NCBI GenBank assembly: GCA_021737905.1
Contig: JAIPDA010000072.1
Coordinates: 1 to 10,162 of the forward strand
DNA length: 10,162 nt
Direction of reading: 5' to 3'
Source of the DNA: Rhodoferax sp.
Lineage (GTDB): Bacteria; Pseudomonadota; Gammaproteobacteria; Burkholderiales; Burkholderiaceae_C
Shown here: positions 1-6,804 of the stretch, piece after piece
How positions within the stretch are numbered: the stretch's first letter is position 1
Layout: every line of letters starts with the position of its first letter
The notes under the pieces: model-generated
Database searches by the model: none
Told to the model about the DNA's origin: nothing
The model's input: only the letters and a program-made list of their open reading frames with translations
Made by a program: the position numbers and the translations under genes

Positions 1-107
1 GTAGCGCTCCTCCCCCCTTGCAGGGGGCAAGGCATTCGGGCCTGAAAGTAAGTTCACCCCCGTTGAGCCTTCACTGCGTGTAAGGCTCCTCCCCCCTTGC
101 AGGGGGC
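1..107. repeat. Two direct copies of a C-run/G-run intergenic repeat, 79-base period
   Basis: Bases 6-28 and 85-107 are identical over 23 bases, and with the flanks (1-28 versus 80-107) they match at 26 of 28. Each copy has a run of six C, the spacer TTGCA, then a run of five G, so each can fold into a hairpin with a five-base loop. The sequence after each copy is only weakly similar, so this is two insertions or a decayed tandem unit, not a clean tandem array. The left copy lies at the window edge, so more copies may lie outside. Hairpin repeats of this look are frequent between genes in Comamonadaceae (my recollection, not searched). A further inverted repeat follows at 120-132 (CCGGCT-A-AGCCGG). 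I see no gene in 1-233. Confidence 0.7.
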
Positions 108-187
108 GCGGCCTGTGGCCCGGCTAAGCCGGCTCCTCGGCCTTTGCTTGGTTAGAGTTCGTGTTGTTGGGCAGATATTTTCCTGTC

Positions 188-207
188 ATTCCCGCGCAGG
201 CGGGAAT
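188..207. repeat. dRS3-like 20-base inverted repeat
   Basis: The site reads ATTCCC, eight bases, GGGAAT, which fits the published neisserial dRS3 consensus (ATTCCC-N8-GGGAAT). The arms extend to eight perfect pairs, ATTCCCGC (188-195) and GCGGGAAT (200-207), around the loop GCAG. It lies 27 bases beyond the stop codon of the minus-strand nucleosidase gene. Its transcript hairpin could therefore stabilise or terminate that mRNA, although no U-run follows on that strand. In Neisseria such repeats are targets for phage integration and recombination; whether that applies here is unknown. Confidence 0.7.
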
Positions 208-233
208 CGATCTTCGGCTTTGATTGAGCCCGC

Positions 234-998
234 TCAGCTGGCTGGCAGGCTTTGCATCAGTTGCTTGATGATGGCCAGGGCGTAGCGGCTGGCGACTTCG
301 TTCACGAAACGGGGGAAGTCGATATGGGCTGTGTCGTCGGCGCGGTCGGAGATGGTGCGCATGGCGGCGAAGGGCACGTCGTAGTCGGCGCAGACCTGGG
401 CCACGGCGGCGCCTTCCATTTCAACGGCCAGAGCTTCATGCCCCGCGGAGCGCAAGGCCGACTGCAAGGCGCGGGACGCTTCAGCGCTGGAGACGAAACA
501 GTCGCCGCTGGCAATCAGTCCGCTGTGTACTTTGGCGTCGGCCGGCAGCCCCATCGCCGCTGTGCTGTCTGGCCCGAGTGCCTGCATGGCGGCCATGCTC
601 AGCAGGGACGTCAGCGCGGGTTCGCAGGCAAAGCGTGCGCGCCCGTAAAGAGGCACTTCGTAACGCGGAAAGAGGGGCGAGGCGTCAAGGTCGTGCTGAA
701 TGAAGTCCTGCGCCACCACCACATCGCCAACCCTCACCCCGGGTGCCAGACCGCCGGCCACCCCCGTAAAAATAATGCGGCTGACGCCCAGGTGCCCGAT
801 CAGGACTGATGCCGTCAGGCTGGCAGAGACCTTGCCGATACGCGACAGGGCCAGCACAACCGGCCGGCCTTGCAGCCGGCCCAGCCAGAAGTCACGCGAG
901 GCCACAGTGTGCCGCCGGGCGCCTTCAAGCTGCGCCAGCAAGCCGGCCTGTTCTTCGGGCAGCGCGCTCAGAATGGCGGTGCTGCCAGCCGGGCTCAT
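234..998 (-). CDS. mtnN: 5'-methylthioadenosine/S-adenosylhomocysteine nucleosidase
   Basis: A cytosolic enzyme that hydrolyses the glycosidic bond of methylthioadenosine and S-adenosylhomocysteine, releasing adenine in S-adenosylmethionine by-product recycling. The 254-residue reading shows the PNP/UDP phosphorylase fold: ALPEEQ at 12-17 (Glu16 aligns with catalytic Glu12 of the E. coli enzyme), GVAGG at 79-83, SGDCFV at 164-169, the purine/ribose-binding VEMEGA at 192-197, and ISD at 216-218 (Asp218 the likely proton donor). I chose the ATG at 998 because it overlaps the stop of the upstream acyl-CoA ligase as ATGA, implying translational coupling. The frame stays open to 1109, but the extra 37 residues have no family character and lie inside the ligase gene. 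E. coli MtnN has 232 residues, so this one is slightly long. The family assignment is firm. Exact substrate preference (MTA, SAH or another nucleoside) cannot be read from sequence. Confidence 0.9.
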   Translation of the reverse strand: MSPAGSTAILSALPEEQAGLLAQLEGARRHTVASRDFWLGRLQGRPVVLALSRIGKVSASLTASVLIGHLGVSRIIFTGVAGGLAPGVRVGDVVVAQDFIQHDLDASPLFPRYEVPLYGRARFACEPALTSLLSMAAMQALGPDSTAAMGLPADAKVHSGLIASGDCFVSSAEASRALQSALRSAGHEALAVEMEGAAVAQVCADYDVPFAAMRTISDRADDTAHIDFPRFVNEVASRYALAIIKQLMQSLPAS

Positions 999-2683
999 TT
1001 TTTGTCGCGCAATTCCCGACGCAGGATTTTGCCGACCGGGGTTTTGGGCAGTTCCGTGCGGAACTCGATCACTTTGGGTTGCTTGTAGCCGGTCAGGTTG
1101 GCGGCGCAATAGGCCTGAACCTGGGATTCGGTCAGGGATGGGTTTTTCTTGACAATCACCAGCTTGACGGCCTCACCCGATTTTTCATCAGGCATGCCGA
1201 CGCAGGCGCATTCCATCACACCCTCGAGTTGGCCGACGACTTCTTCTATTTCGTTCGGGTAGACATTGAAGCCGCTCACCAGAATCATGTCTTTCTTGCG
1301 GTCGATGATCTTGAAGAAGCCTTGCTCGTCAATGATGCCGATGTCGCCCGACTTGAAGTAGCCGTCGGGCGTCATGACCTTGGCAGTTTCATCGGGCCGC
1401 TGCCAGTAGCCGGCCATGACCTGCGGGCCTTTGATGGCAATTTCGCCCGGCTGGCCTTGCGCAACTTCGCGACCCTCGTCGTCCAGCAGCTTGAACCATG
1501 TGCTGGGAATCGGCACGCCAATGGTGCCGGTGAATACTTTGCTGATGGTCGGGTTGCAGCTGGCCGAGGGCGAGGTTTCCGACAGGCCATAGCCTTCACA
1601 AATAGGGCAGCCGGTTTTCTCGAGCCAGAGTTTGGCCACCGCACTTTGCACAGCCATGCCGCCGCCCAGCGACACCCGCAAATGCGACCAGTCCACTTTG
1701 TTGAAATCCGGGTGATTCACCAGGCCGTTGAACAGCGTGCTGACAGCCGGAAAGCTGTGTACCTGGTGCTTGGCCAGCTCTTTGAGAACCGCGGCCAGAT
1801 CACGCGGGTTGGGTATCAAGATGTTCTTGGCACCCACGCGCATGCCCAGCATCATGTTCACGGTGAAAGCAAAGATGTGGTACAGCGGCAAGGCGCAGAC
1901 ATAAGTGTTTTGCGTGCCTTCCGGCAAGCCGGCCATGGCGGGTGAATTCCAGGCTTCGGACTGCAACAAATTGGCGATGACATTGCGGTGCAGCAGCACC
2001 GCACCCTTGGATACGCCGGTGGTTCCGCCCGTGTATTGCAGCACGGCGACATCGTCGGGCTTGAGTTCAGGCCGGGTCAGCTTGGCCTTGCGTCCCAGCG
2101 CCACCGCATCGTTAAAGCGGACAGTGGCCGGAAGTGTGAAGGCGGGCACCATTTTCTTGACATTGCGCACCACGTAATTGACCAGGGGGCCTTTGAGCCA
2201 ACCCAGTTGATCGCCCATGGCGCACAGCACCACGTGCCGCACGGGCGTGCGGCTGATGCAAGCCTCGAGCGTGGCGGCAAAATTCTCGATGATCACAATG
2301 GCTTTGGAGCCCGAGTCTTTGAGTTGGTATTCCAGCTCGCGCGGCGTGTACAGCGGATTCACATTGACCACCACAAAGCCGGCACGCAGGATGGCGGCCA
2401 CGGCCACCGGGTACTGCGGGCAGTTGGGCATCATGATGGCGACGCGGTCGCCCTTGGCCAGACCCAGACTTTGTAAGTAGGCGCCCAGTGCCTTGGACAT
2501 CTCGTCGGTCTGACCGAAGCTGATGTCCTTGCCCATGAAGCTGTAGGCTGTGCGTTCGCTGAATTTGGCAAAGCCCTCTTCCATCAGCTTGACCAGCGAA
2601 GGGTATTGCGATGCGTCAATATCGGCGGGCACGCCGGGCGGGTAAGACTTGAGCCAGGGGCGGTCTGTGAGCAGGGTGTTCAT
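995..2683 (-). CDS. fadD: Long-chain fatty acid--CoA ligase (AMP-forming)
   Basis: It activates fatty acids to acyl-CoA through an acyl-adenylate, feeding beta-oxidation. Its 562 residues match FadD length (561 in E. coli). Visible ANL-superfamily motifs are the phosphate loop YTGGTTGVSKG at 217-227, GYGLSET at 364-370, the hinge region SGD at 445-447 with DRKKDMI at 461-467, VSGFNVYPNEIEEVV at 469-483, and a C-terminal PVGK with catalytic Lys552. A Shine-Dalgarno GAAAGG (2694-2689) sits five bases before the ATG. It starts 40 bases after the pntB stop with no terminator between, so co-transcription with the transhydrogenase genes is likely. Its stop overlaps the nucleosidase start. Chain-length preference is inferred from overall similarity; a medium-chain or aromatic acyl substrate cannot be excluded. 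Confidence 0.9.
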   Translation of the reverse strand: MNTLLTDRPWLKSYPPGVPADIDASQYPSLVKLMEEGFAKFSERTAYSFMGKDISFGQTDEMSKALGAYLQSLGLAKGDRVAIMMPNCPQYPVAVAAILRAGFVVVNVNPLYTPRELEYQLKDSGSKAIVIIENFAATLEACISRTPVRHVVLCAMGDQLGWLKGPLVNYVVRNVKKMVPAFTLPATVRFNDAVALGRKAKLTRPELKPDDVAVLQYTGGTTGVSKGAVLLHRNVIANLLQSEAWNSPAMAGLPEGTQNTYVCALPLYHIFAFTVNMMLGMRVGAKNILIPNPRDLAAVLKELAKHQVHSFPAVSTLFNGLVNHPDFNKVDWSHLRVSLGGGMAVQSAVAKLWLEKTGCPICEGYGLSETSPSASCNPTISKVFTGTIGVPIPSTWFKLLDDEGREVAQGQPGEIAIKGPQVMAGYWQRPDETAKVMTPDGYFKSGDIGIIDEQGFFKIIDRKKDMILVSGFNVYPNEIEEVVGQLEGVMECACVGMPDEKSGEAVKLVIVKKNPSLTESQVQAYCAANLTGYKQPKVIEFRTELPKTPVGKILRRELRDKK

Positions 2684-2688
2684 AGGTA

Positions 2689-2694
2689 CCTTTC
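2689..2694 (-). promoter_or_regulatory. Ribosome binding site of fadD
   Basis: On the minus strand this reads GAAAGG, five bases before the ATG at 2683. It is one of the clearest Shine-Dalgarno sequences in the window and confirms the fadD start. Confidence 0.75.
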
Positions 2695-2723
2695 AATCAC
2701 GCGGGGTTGGATTGGGATGAAAA

Positions 2724-4157
2724 TTATTCGATGGCCTTGCCCATGTCTTCAATCACTTTCTTGGCGTCACCAAAAACCATCATGGTCTTGTCCATGTAAA
2801 AGAGCTCGTTGTCCAGGCCGGCATAACCGGCGGCCATCGAGCGCTTGTTGACGATGATGGTTTTGGCTTTGTAGGCTTCCAGGATGGGCATGCCGTAAAT
2901 GGCGCTGCCCTTGACGTGCGCAGCCGGGTTGACCACGTCGTTGGCACCCAGAATGATGGCCACGTCGGCCTGGCCGAACTCGGCGTTGATGTCTTCCATC
3001 TCATGAACCTGGTCATAAGGCACTTCGGCCTCGGCCAGCAGCACGTTCATGTGGCCGGGCATGCGGCCGGCCACCGGGTGGATGGCGTACTTGACGGAGA
3101 TGCCCTTGTCGGTGAGCTTTTGGGCCAGCTCCTTGACCGAGTGCTGGGCACGGGCCACCGCCAGACCGTAGCCCGGCACGATGATGACGGACTCGGCGTT
3201 GCCCAGGATGAAAGCGGCGTCGTCGGCCGAGCCGGATTTGACGTTGCGCTGAACCGCAGCGCCGGCAGCGGCTGCGCCGGCCTCGCCGCCAAAGCCGCCC
3301 AGGATCACGTTAAAGAAAGAGCGGTTCATCGCCTTGCACATGATGTACGAGAGGATGGCGCCCGACGAGCCCACCAGCGAACCGGCGACGATCAGCATGG
3401 CGTTGTTCAGCGAAAAACCGATACCCGCTGCCGCCCAGCCCGAGTAGCTGTTGAGCATGGACACCACCACCGGCATGTCGGCCCCGCCGATGGGGATGAT
3501 GATCAGCACGCCGAGCACAAAGGACAGCGCCAGCATGGCGAAAAACGCGTTCCAGCTGCCTGTGAAAGTGAACACCAGGCCCAGCGCCAGCGTGGCCAGC
3601 CCAAGCACCAGGTTGAGCATGTGTTGACCGCCAAAGGTGACGGGCGCACCCTGAAATAAGCGGAACTTGTACTGGCCGCTGAGCTTGCCAAAGGCAATCA
3701 CCGAGCCGCTGAAAGTGATCGCGCCAATGGCTGCGCCCAGAAACAACTCAAGCCGGTTGCCCGCCGGAATGTCAGCGGTGCCCAGGCCCTTGGAGACAAT
3801 TTGGAAGGCGTCCGGCTCGGCCATGGCGGCCACCGCAATGAACACCGCGGCCAGACCGATCATGGAGTGCATGAAGGCGACCAGCTCCGGCATCTTGGTC
3901 ATCTCGACGCGTTGGGCCATCAGGGTGCCGGCGGCGCCGCCTACGACGAGGGCAGCCATGACATACACCATGCCCTGGGCCGAACCGCCCGCAGTTTCGA
4001 CAATCAGCGCGCCGGTGGTCAGCACAGCAATCGCCATGCCGCTCATGCCGAAAATATTGCCGCGGATCGAGGTGGTGGGATGCGACAGGCCCTTGAGCGC
4101 CTGTATGAAACAGACCGAGGCCAGCAGGTACAGCAGGGTGACCAGGTTCATGCTCAT
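2724..4157 (-). CDS. pntB: NAD(P) transhydrogenase subunit beta
   Basis: The membrane and NADP(H)-binding subunit of the proton-translocating transhydrogenase, which reduces NADP+ with NADH at the expense of the proton gradient in the inner membrane. The 477 residues (E. coli PntB has 462) comprise a long hydrophobic N-terminal domain (dII), with roughly eight or nine membrane segments up to about residue 275. An alanine-rich linker follows, then the soluble dIII domain, with the NADP-binding VPGYGLAVARAQ, the HPVAGRMPGHMNVLLAEA stretch and GANDVVNPAA. The ATG overlaps the stop of the preceding pntAB as ATGA, ensuring matched synthesis. A second ATG two codons later (MSM) is a possible alternative start. 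The assignment is firm. Confidence 0.96.
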   Translation of the reverse strand: MSMNLVTLLYLLASVCFIQALKGLSHPTTSIRGNIFGMSGMAIAVLTTGALIVETAGGSAQGMVYVMAALVVGGAAGTLMAQRVEMTKMPELVAFMHSMIGLAAVFIAVAAMAEPDAFQIVSKGLGTADIPAGNRLELFLGAAIGAITFSGSVIAFGKLSGQYKFRLFQGAPVTFGGQHMLNLVLGLATLALGLVFTFTGSWNAFFAMLALSFVLGVLIIIPIGGADMPVVVSMLNSYSGWAAAGIGFSLNNAMLIVAGSLVGSSGAILSYIMCKAMNRSFFNVILGGFGGEAGAAAAGAAVQRNVKSGSADDAAFILGNAESVIIVPGYGLAVARAQHSVKELAQKLTDKGISVKYAIHPVAGRMPGHMNVLLAEAEVPYDQVHEMEDINAEFGQADVAIILGANDVVNPAAHVKGSAIYGMPILEAYKAKTIIVNKRSMAAGYAGLDNELFYMDKTMMVFGDAKKVIEDMGKAIE

Positions 4158-4483
4158 TTGGCCGCTCCCGCGTCAGCTGCGGATGCAGCTTTCTTGTCTT
4201 TCTTCTTGAACATTTCAAGCATGCGGCGTGTCACCAGGAAGCCGCCAAAGACATTGACGGCAGCCAGCGCCACGGCCAGTGTGCCCATGGTTTTGCCCAG
4301 CGGCGTGACGGTCAGCGCGGCAGCCAGCATGGCACCCACGATGACGATGGCTGAGATGGCGTTGGTCACCGCCATCAATGGCGTGTGCAGTGCCGGCGTG
4401 ACGGTCCACACCACGTGGTAGCCGACGTAAATGGCCAGCACAAAAATAATCAGGTTGATGATTCCGGGGGAGGCGAGTTCCAT
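4154..4483 (-). CDS. pntAB: NAD(P) transhydrogenase subunit alpha, part 2 (membrane)
   Basis: A 109-residue inner-membrane protein equal to the C-terminal membrane part of E. coli PntA, encoded separately as in Rhodospirillum rubrum and many proteobacteria. It has three hydrophobic helices at about residues 8-30, 38-60 and 65-86, then a lysine-rich, alanine-rich tail facing the cytoplasm. It forms the dII proton channel together with PntB. It begins 55 bases after the pntAA stop. An AGGA about ten bases upstream of the ATG is a rather distant ribosome binding site. Its stop overlaps the pntB start. Size, position and hydrophobic pattern together make this secure. Confidence 0.94.
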   Translation of the reverse strand: MELASPGIINLIIFVLAIYVGYHVVWTVTPALHTPLMAVTNAISAIVIVGAMLAAALTVTPLGKTMGTLAVALAAVNVFGGFLVTRRMLEMFKKKDKKAASAADAGAAK

Positions 4484-4538
4484 GGTCTTGGTTCCTAAAT
4501 GAGGCAGGGCGGTGCGGGCAGGAGCCGGCGCAGCGGGT

Positions 4539-5654
4539 TTATTTTTTCTTGACTGCGCCGCCTTGCGTCATCAGACAGGCGGCAACGATGTCGTCTTCAA
4601 GGTCGATGTTGAGCGCGCCATCTTTGGTGATGATGAGCTTGAGGAAGTCCAGCAGGTTGCGCGCATACAGCGCGCTGGCGTCAGCGGCCACCAGAGCGGG
4701 CACATTGGTCTCGCCGATCAGCGTGACGCCGTGCTTGACAACGGTTTGGCCCGGCTCGGTCAGCGGGCAGTTGCCGCCTTGCGGCGCAGCCAGGTCCACG
4801 ATGACGCTGCCCGGCTTCATGGCTTTGACCATGTCTTCGGTGACCAGCACCGGCGCGGCGCGGCCGGGGATCAGGGCGGTGGTGATGACGATGTCAGCCT
4901 GCGCCACGCGCTTGGCCACTTCAGCCTTCTGGCGCTCCAGCCAGCTCGCCGGCATGGGCTTGGCGTAACCACCCACACCGACGGCGGCTTCGCGCTCTTC
5001 GTCGGTTTCGTAGGGCACGTCGATGAACTTGCCGCCCAGCGACTCAACCTGCTCTTTCACGCTGGGGCGCACGTCAGACGCCTCGATCACTGCGCCCAGA
5101 CGTTTGGCCGTGGCAATGGCTTGCAGGCCGGCCACGCCAACGCCCAGGATGACCACGCGGGCGGCCTTGACCGTGCCGGCGGCTGTCATCAGCATGGGGA
5201 AAAAGCGCTGGTAGCTATCGGCCGCCATCATCACGGCCTTGTAGCCGGCAATGTTGGCTTGTGAGCTGAGCACGTCCATGCTCTGGGCCCGGCTTGTGCG
5301 TGGCGCCGATTCAAGTGCAAAAGACGTCAGGCCGGCCGTGGCCAGACGCTGCAGGCCGCTGGCGTCAAACGGGTTGAGCATGCCCATCAGCACACTGCCG
5401 GATCGTGCCAGTGACATCTCGCTGTCTTGCGGGCAGCGCACCTTGAGCACGATGTCGGCGGCATAGGCACCGGCGGCATCGGTGATCTCGGCGCCCACGG
5501 CTTCGTAGGCGGCGTCAGGCACGCTGGCGGCCACACCGGCACCGGATTGCACGCGCACCGTGTGCCCTTGTGCTTTGAGTTTTTTGGCCGTCTCAGGCGT
5601 GAGCGCAACGCGCGTTTCACCCGGCACGGTCTCTGCAGGTACCCCAATCAGCAT
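4539..5654 (-). CDS. pntAA: NAD(P) transhydrogenase subunit alpha, part 1 (NAD-binding)
   Basis: The soluble NAD(H)-binding dI component of the proton-translocating transhydrogenase, related to alanine dehydrogenase. With the ATG at 5654 it has 371 residues. Visible landmarks are the N-terminal IGVPAETVPGETRVALTPE (residues 3-21), the RQD-loop region RAQSMDVLSSQANIAGYKA (122-140), the nucleotide-binding GVGVAGLQA (171-179) followed by the acidic strand end EASDVRP (191-197), and TTALIPGR with a later VDLAAPQGGNC. The reading frame can be extended nine codons to a TTG at 5681. I prefer 5654 because AGAGGA (5665-5660) lies five bases before that ATG and the protein there begins exactly like the family. 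It is the first gene of the pnt cluster and is preceded by an unusual structured leader. Confidence 0.95.
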   Translation of the reverse strand: MLIGVPAETVPGETRVALTPETAKKLKAQGHTVRVQSGAGVAASVPDAAYEAVGAEITDAAGAYAADIVLKVRCPQDSEMSLARSGSVLMGMLNPFDASGLQRLATAGLTSFALESAPRTSRAQSMDVLSSQANIAGYKAVMMAADSYQRFFPMLMTAAGTVKAARVVILGVGVAGLQAIATAKRLGAVIEASDVRPSVKEQVESLGGKFIDVPYETDEEREAAVGVGGYAKPMPASWLERQKAEVAKRVAQADIVITTALIPGRAAPVLVTEDMVKAMKPGSVIVDLAAPQGGNCPLTEPGQTVVKHGVTLIGETNVPALVAADASALYARNLLDFLKLIITKDGALNIDLEDDIVAACLMTQGGAVKKK

Positions 5655-5659
5655 CGATT

Positions 5660-5665
5660 TCCTCT
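5660..5665 (-). promoter_or_regulatory. Ribosome binding site deciding the pntAA start
   Basis: The minus strand reads AGAGGA five bases before the ATG at 5654. It supports that start over the in-frame TTG at 5681, which lies inside a hairpin and has no such site. Confidence 0.75.
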
Positions 5666-5670
5666 CTAGA

Positions 5671-5697
5671 AAGCGCGTCAAGGCGCTTCATTTTTTT
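5671..5697 (+). terminator. Plus-strand intrinsic terminator-like hairpin within the pnt leader
   Basis: On the plus strand AAGCGC (5671-5676), a six-base loop and GCGCTT (5683-5688) form a perfect six-pair stem followed by CA and seven T (5691-5697). This is terminator geometry for transcription running antisense to pntAA. There is no plus-strand gene upstream for it to end. On the minus strand the same stem lies just before the pntAA ribosome binding site, preceded by seven A, and could modulate translation. Confidence 0.5.
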
Positions 5698-5728
5698 GCA
5701 AACTGTCGCTTAGCTTACATGAGTTTGC
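5698..5728 (-). promoter_or_regulatory. Inverted repeat in the pntAA upstream leader
   Basis: GCAAACT (5698-5704) and AGTTTGC (5722-5728) are perfect seven-base arms around 17 bases. It lies between the pncC stop and pntAA. It could be an mRNA hairpin in the pnt leader or a DNA operator; the sequence alone does not decide. Confidence 0.4.
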
Positions 5729-5740
5729 CGCCGCTCATCC

Positions 5741-5753
5741 TAGGGGAAACCTA
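5741..5753. promoter_or_regulatory. Candidate operator TAGG-N5-CCTA upstream of pntAA
   Basis: TAGG (5741-5744) and CCTA (5750-5753) are symmetric arms around GGAAA, 87 bases upstream of the pntAA start and just after the pncC stop. Size and symmetry fit a dimeric regulator site. I cannot name the regulator, and I found no convincing -35/-10 pair to position it against. Confidence 0.3.
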
Positions 5754-5770
5754 ATTGTCAGGCGCTGATT

Positions 5771-6271
5771 TCAAGTTACCAGCAGATCGGCCAGCCGCTG
5801 CAAGGCGTGCTGCACGCTGGCCAGCCGCACCTGATGCCGGTCGCCTTCAAACTGGCATAACTGCGTCACCACACCGGCGGGTGTGGCCCAGCCAAACCAG
5901 ACGCTGCCCACGGGCTTGCCGGCGCTGCCGCCGCCCGGCCCCGCGACGCCGGTGACGGCCACAGCCACCTGGGCGCGTGAGCGCTGCACTGCGCCTTGCG
6001 CCATGGCACGCACCACCGGCTCGCTGACGGCGCCGTGTTCGGCAATCAGCGCTGCCGGAACGCCCAGCAGTTCGGTCTTGGCTTCGTTGGAATAGCTCAC
6101 AAAGCCACGCTCGAACCAGGCGCTCGAACCTGCCAGATCGGTGCAGGCGGCGGCGATCATGCCGCCAGTGCAGCTTTCGGCTGCGGCCATCATCTGCCCA
6201 TTGGCCAGCAGCCGTGTGGCCAGCAGCCGGGTCAGGGCCGGTGCATCATCAAATGAAGAGGGGTCGTTCAC
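5771..6271 (-). CDS. pncC: Nicotinamide-nucleotide amidase (CinA C-terminal domain family)
   Basis: Deamidates nicotinamide mononucleotide to nicotinate mononucleotide in the pyridine nucleotide cycle, in the cytosol. The 166-residue protein is the stand-alone CinA C-terminal domain, about the length of E. coli PncC (YgaD, 165). Motifs are AAAESCTGGMIA (29-40, with the conserved Ser33 of ESCTGG), a FVSYSNEAK stretch (57-65), and AVTGVAGPGGG (105-115) with the glycine-rich loop. The start is GTG at 6271, which overlaps the pgpA stop as GTGA and has GGAAAG seven bases upstream. The frame is open to 6310, but that extension lies within pgpA. It is the third of three overlapping genes after thiL and pgpA. 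The family call is firm; the biochemical activity is taken from characterised homologues. Confidence 0.9.
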   Translation of the reverse strand: MNDPSSFDDAPALTRLLATRLLANGQMMAAAESCTGGMIAAACTDLAGSSAWFERGFVSYSNEAKTELLGVPAALIAEHGAVSEPVVRAMAQGAVQRSRAQVAVAVTGVAGPGGGSAGKPVGSVWFGWATPAGVVTQLCQFEGDRHQVRLASVQHALQRLADLLVT

Positions 6272-6804
6272 CACCAGGCTTTCCAGAGGGCCAGCACGAG
6301 CAGCGTGCAAAAGGCGGCCAGCAAGTCGTCCAACATGATGCCAAAGCCACCACGCGGACCGAAACCCTTGAAGTGCCGGTCCGCCCAGGCGATGGGCTCG
6401 GGCTTGAGGGCGTCAAATGCGCGAAACAGCGCAAAGGCGGCCAGCTGCATCAGCCAGCCTGCCGGCATGAGCAGCCAGAGTACCAGCCAGAAAGCGGCGA
6501 TCTCGTCCCAAACGACATGGCCCGAGTCGGCCACTTGCATGTGTTGCGCTGTGACTGTGCAGGCCCACCAGCCCAGCAAAAAAGCGGCGGCAATCAGCAG
6601 TCCCAGTTGCGAGCTGGAAAGCCATTGCTGCAGGGCTACAAAGCACAGCCAGGCCCACAGCGTGCCGACGGTGCCGGGCGCCACCGGGCTCAAACCCGAG
6701 CCGAAACCCAGCGCAATCACATGCGCAGGATGCGCCAGCATGAAGCGCGCCGTGGGGCGCCGCATCGGGGTTGGATGTGAGGGCAAGGCGTCGGGGTCGT
6801 TCAT
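6268..6804 (-). CDS. pgpA: Phosphatidylglycerophosphatase A
   Basis: An inner-membrane phosphatase removing phosphate from phosphatidylglycerophosphate to give phosphatidylglycerol. The 178 residues match the family (E. coli 172). Diagnostic motifs are GFGSGLSPVAPGTVGTL at 33-49, the acidic VWDEIAAFW at 98-106, FRAFDALKPEPI at 127-138, and RGGFGIMLDD at 151-160, with Asp and Glu residues likely binding Mg2+. Hydrophobic segments lie at about 50-60, 67-85, 104-126 and 161-175. The ATG overlaps the thiL stop (ATGA) and its own stop overlaps the pncC start (GTGA), so the three are translationally coupled. The sequence is complete with no missing motif. Confidence 0.94.
   Translation of the reverse strand: MNDPDALPSHPTPMRRPTARFMLAHPAHVIALGFGSGLSPVAPGTVGTLWAWLCFVALQQWLSSSQLGLLIAAAFLLGWWACTVTAQHMQVADSGHVVWDEIAAFWLVLWLLMPAGWLMQLAAFALFRAFDALKPEPIAWADRHFKGFGPRGGFGIMLDDLLAAFCTLLVLALWKAWW

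Noticed and set aside
208..233. Intrinsic terminator after the nucleosidase gene
   Set aside because: A weak GGCT/AGCC stem is possible on the minus strand, but no U-run follows it, so I could not support a terminator.
999..1109. N-terminal extension of the nucleosidase
   Set aside because: The added 37 residues have no family similarity and lie within the ligase gene; the ATG at 998 with an ATGA overlap is the better start.
809..1945. 378-codon plus-strand open frame
   Set aside because: It lies antisense to the acyl-CoA ligase, which has complete motifs in its own frame. The translation is rich in His, Gly, Ala and Arg without family motifs, typical of a high-GC shadow.
2916..3659. 247-codon plus-strand open frame
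   Set aside because: Shadow of pntB; the composition is an antisense artefact and no domain is recognisable.
4512..5264. 250-codon plus-strand open frame
   Set aside because: Shadow of pntAA; the sense strand encodes an intact conserved protein.
5617..5691. 24-codon minus-strand upstream frame overlapping the pntAA start out of frame
   Set aside because: It begins right after seven A with no ribosome binding site, and nothing in its composition suggests a function; probably chance.
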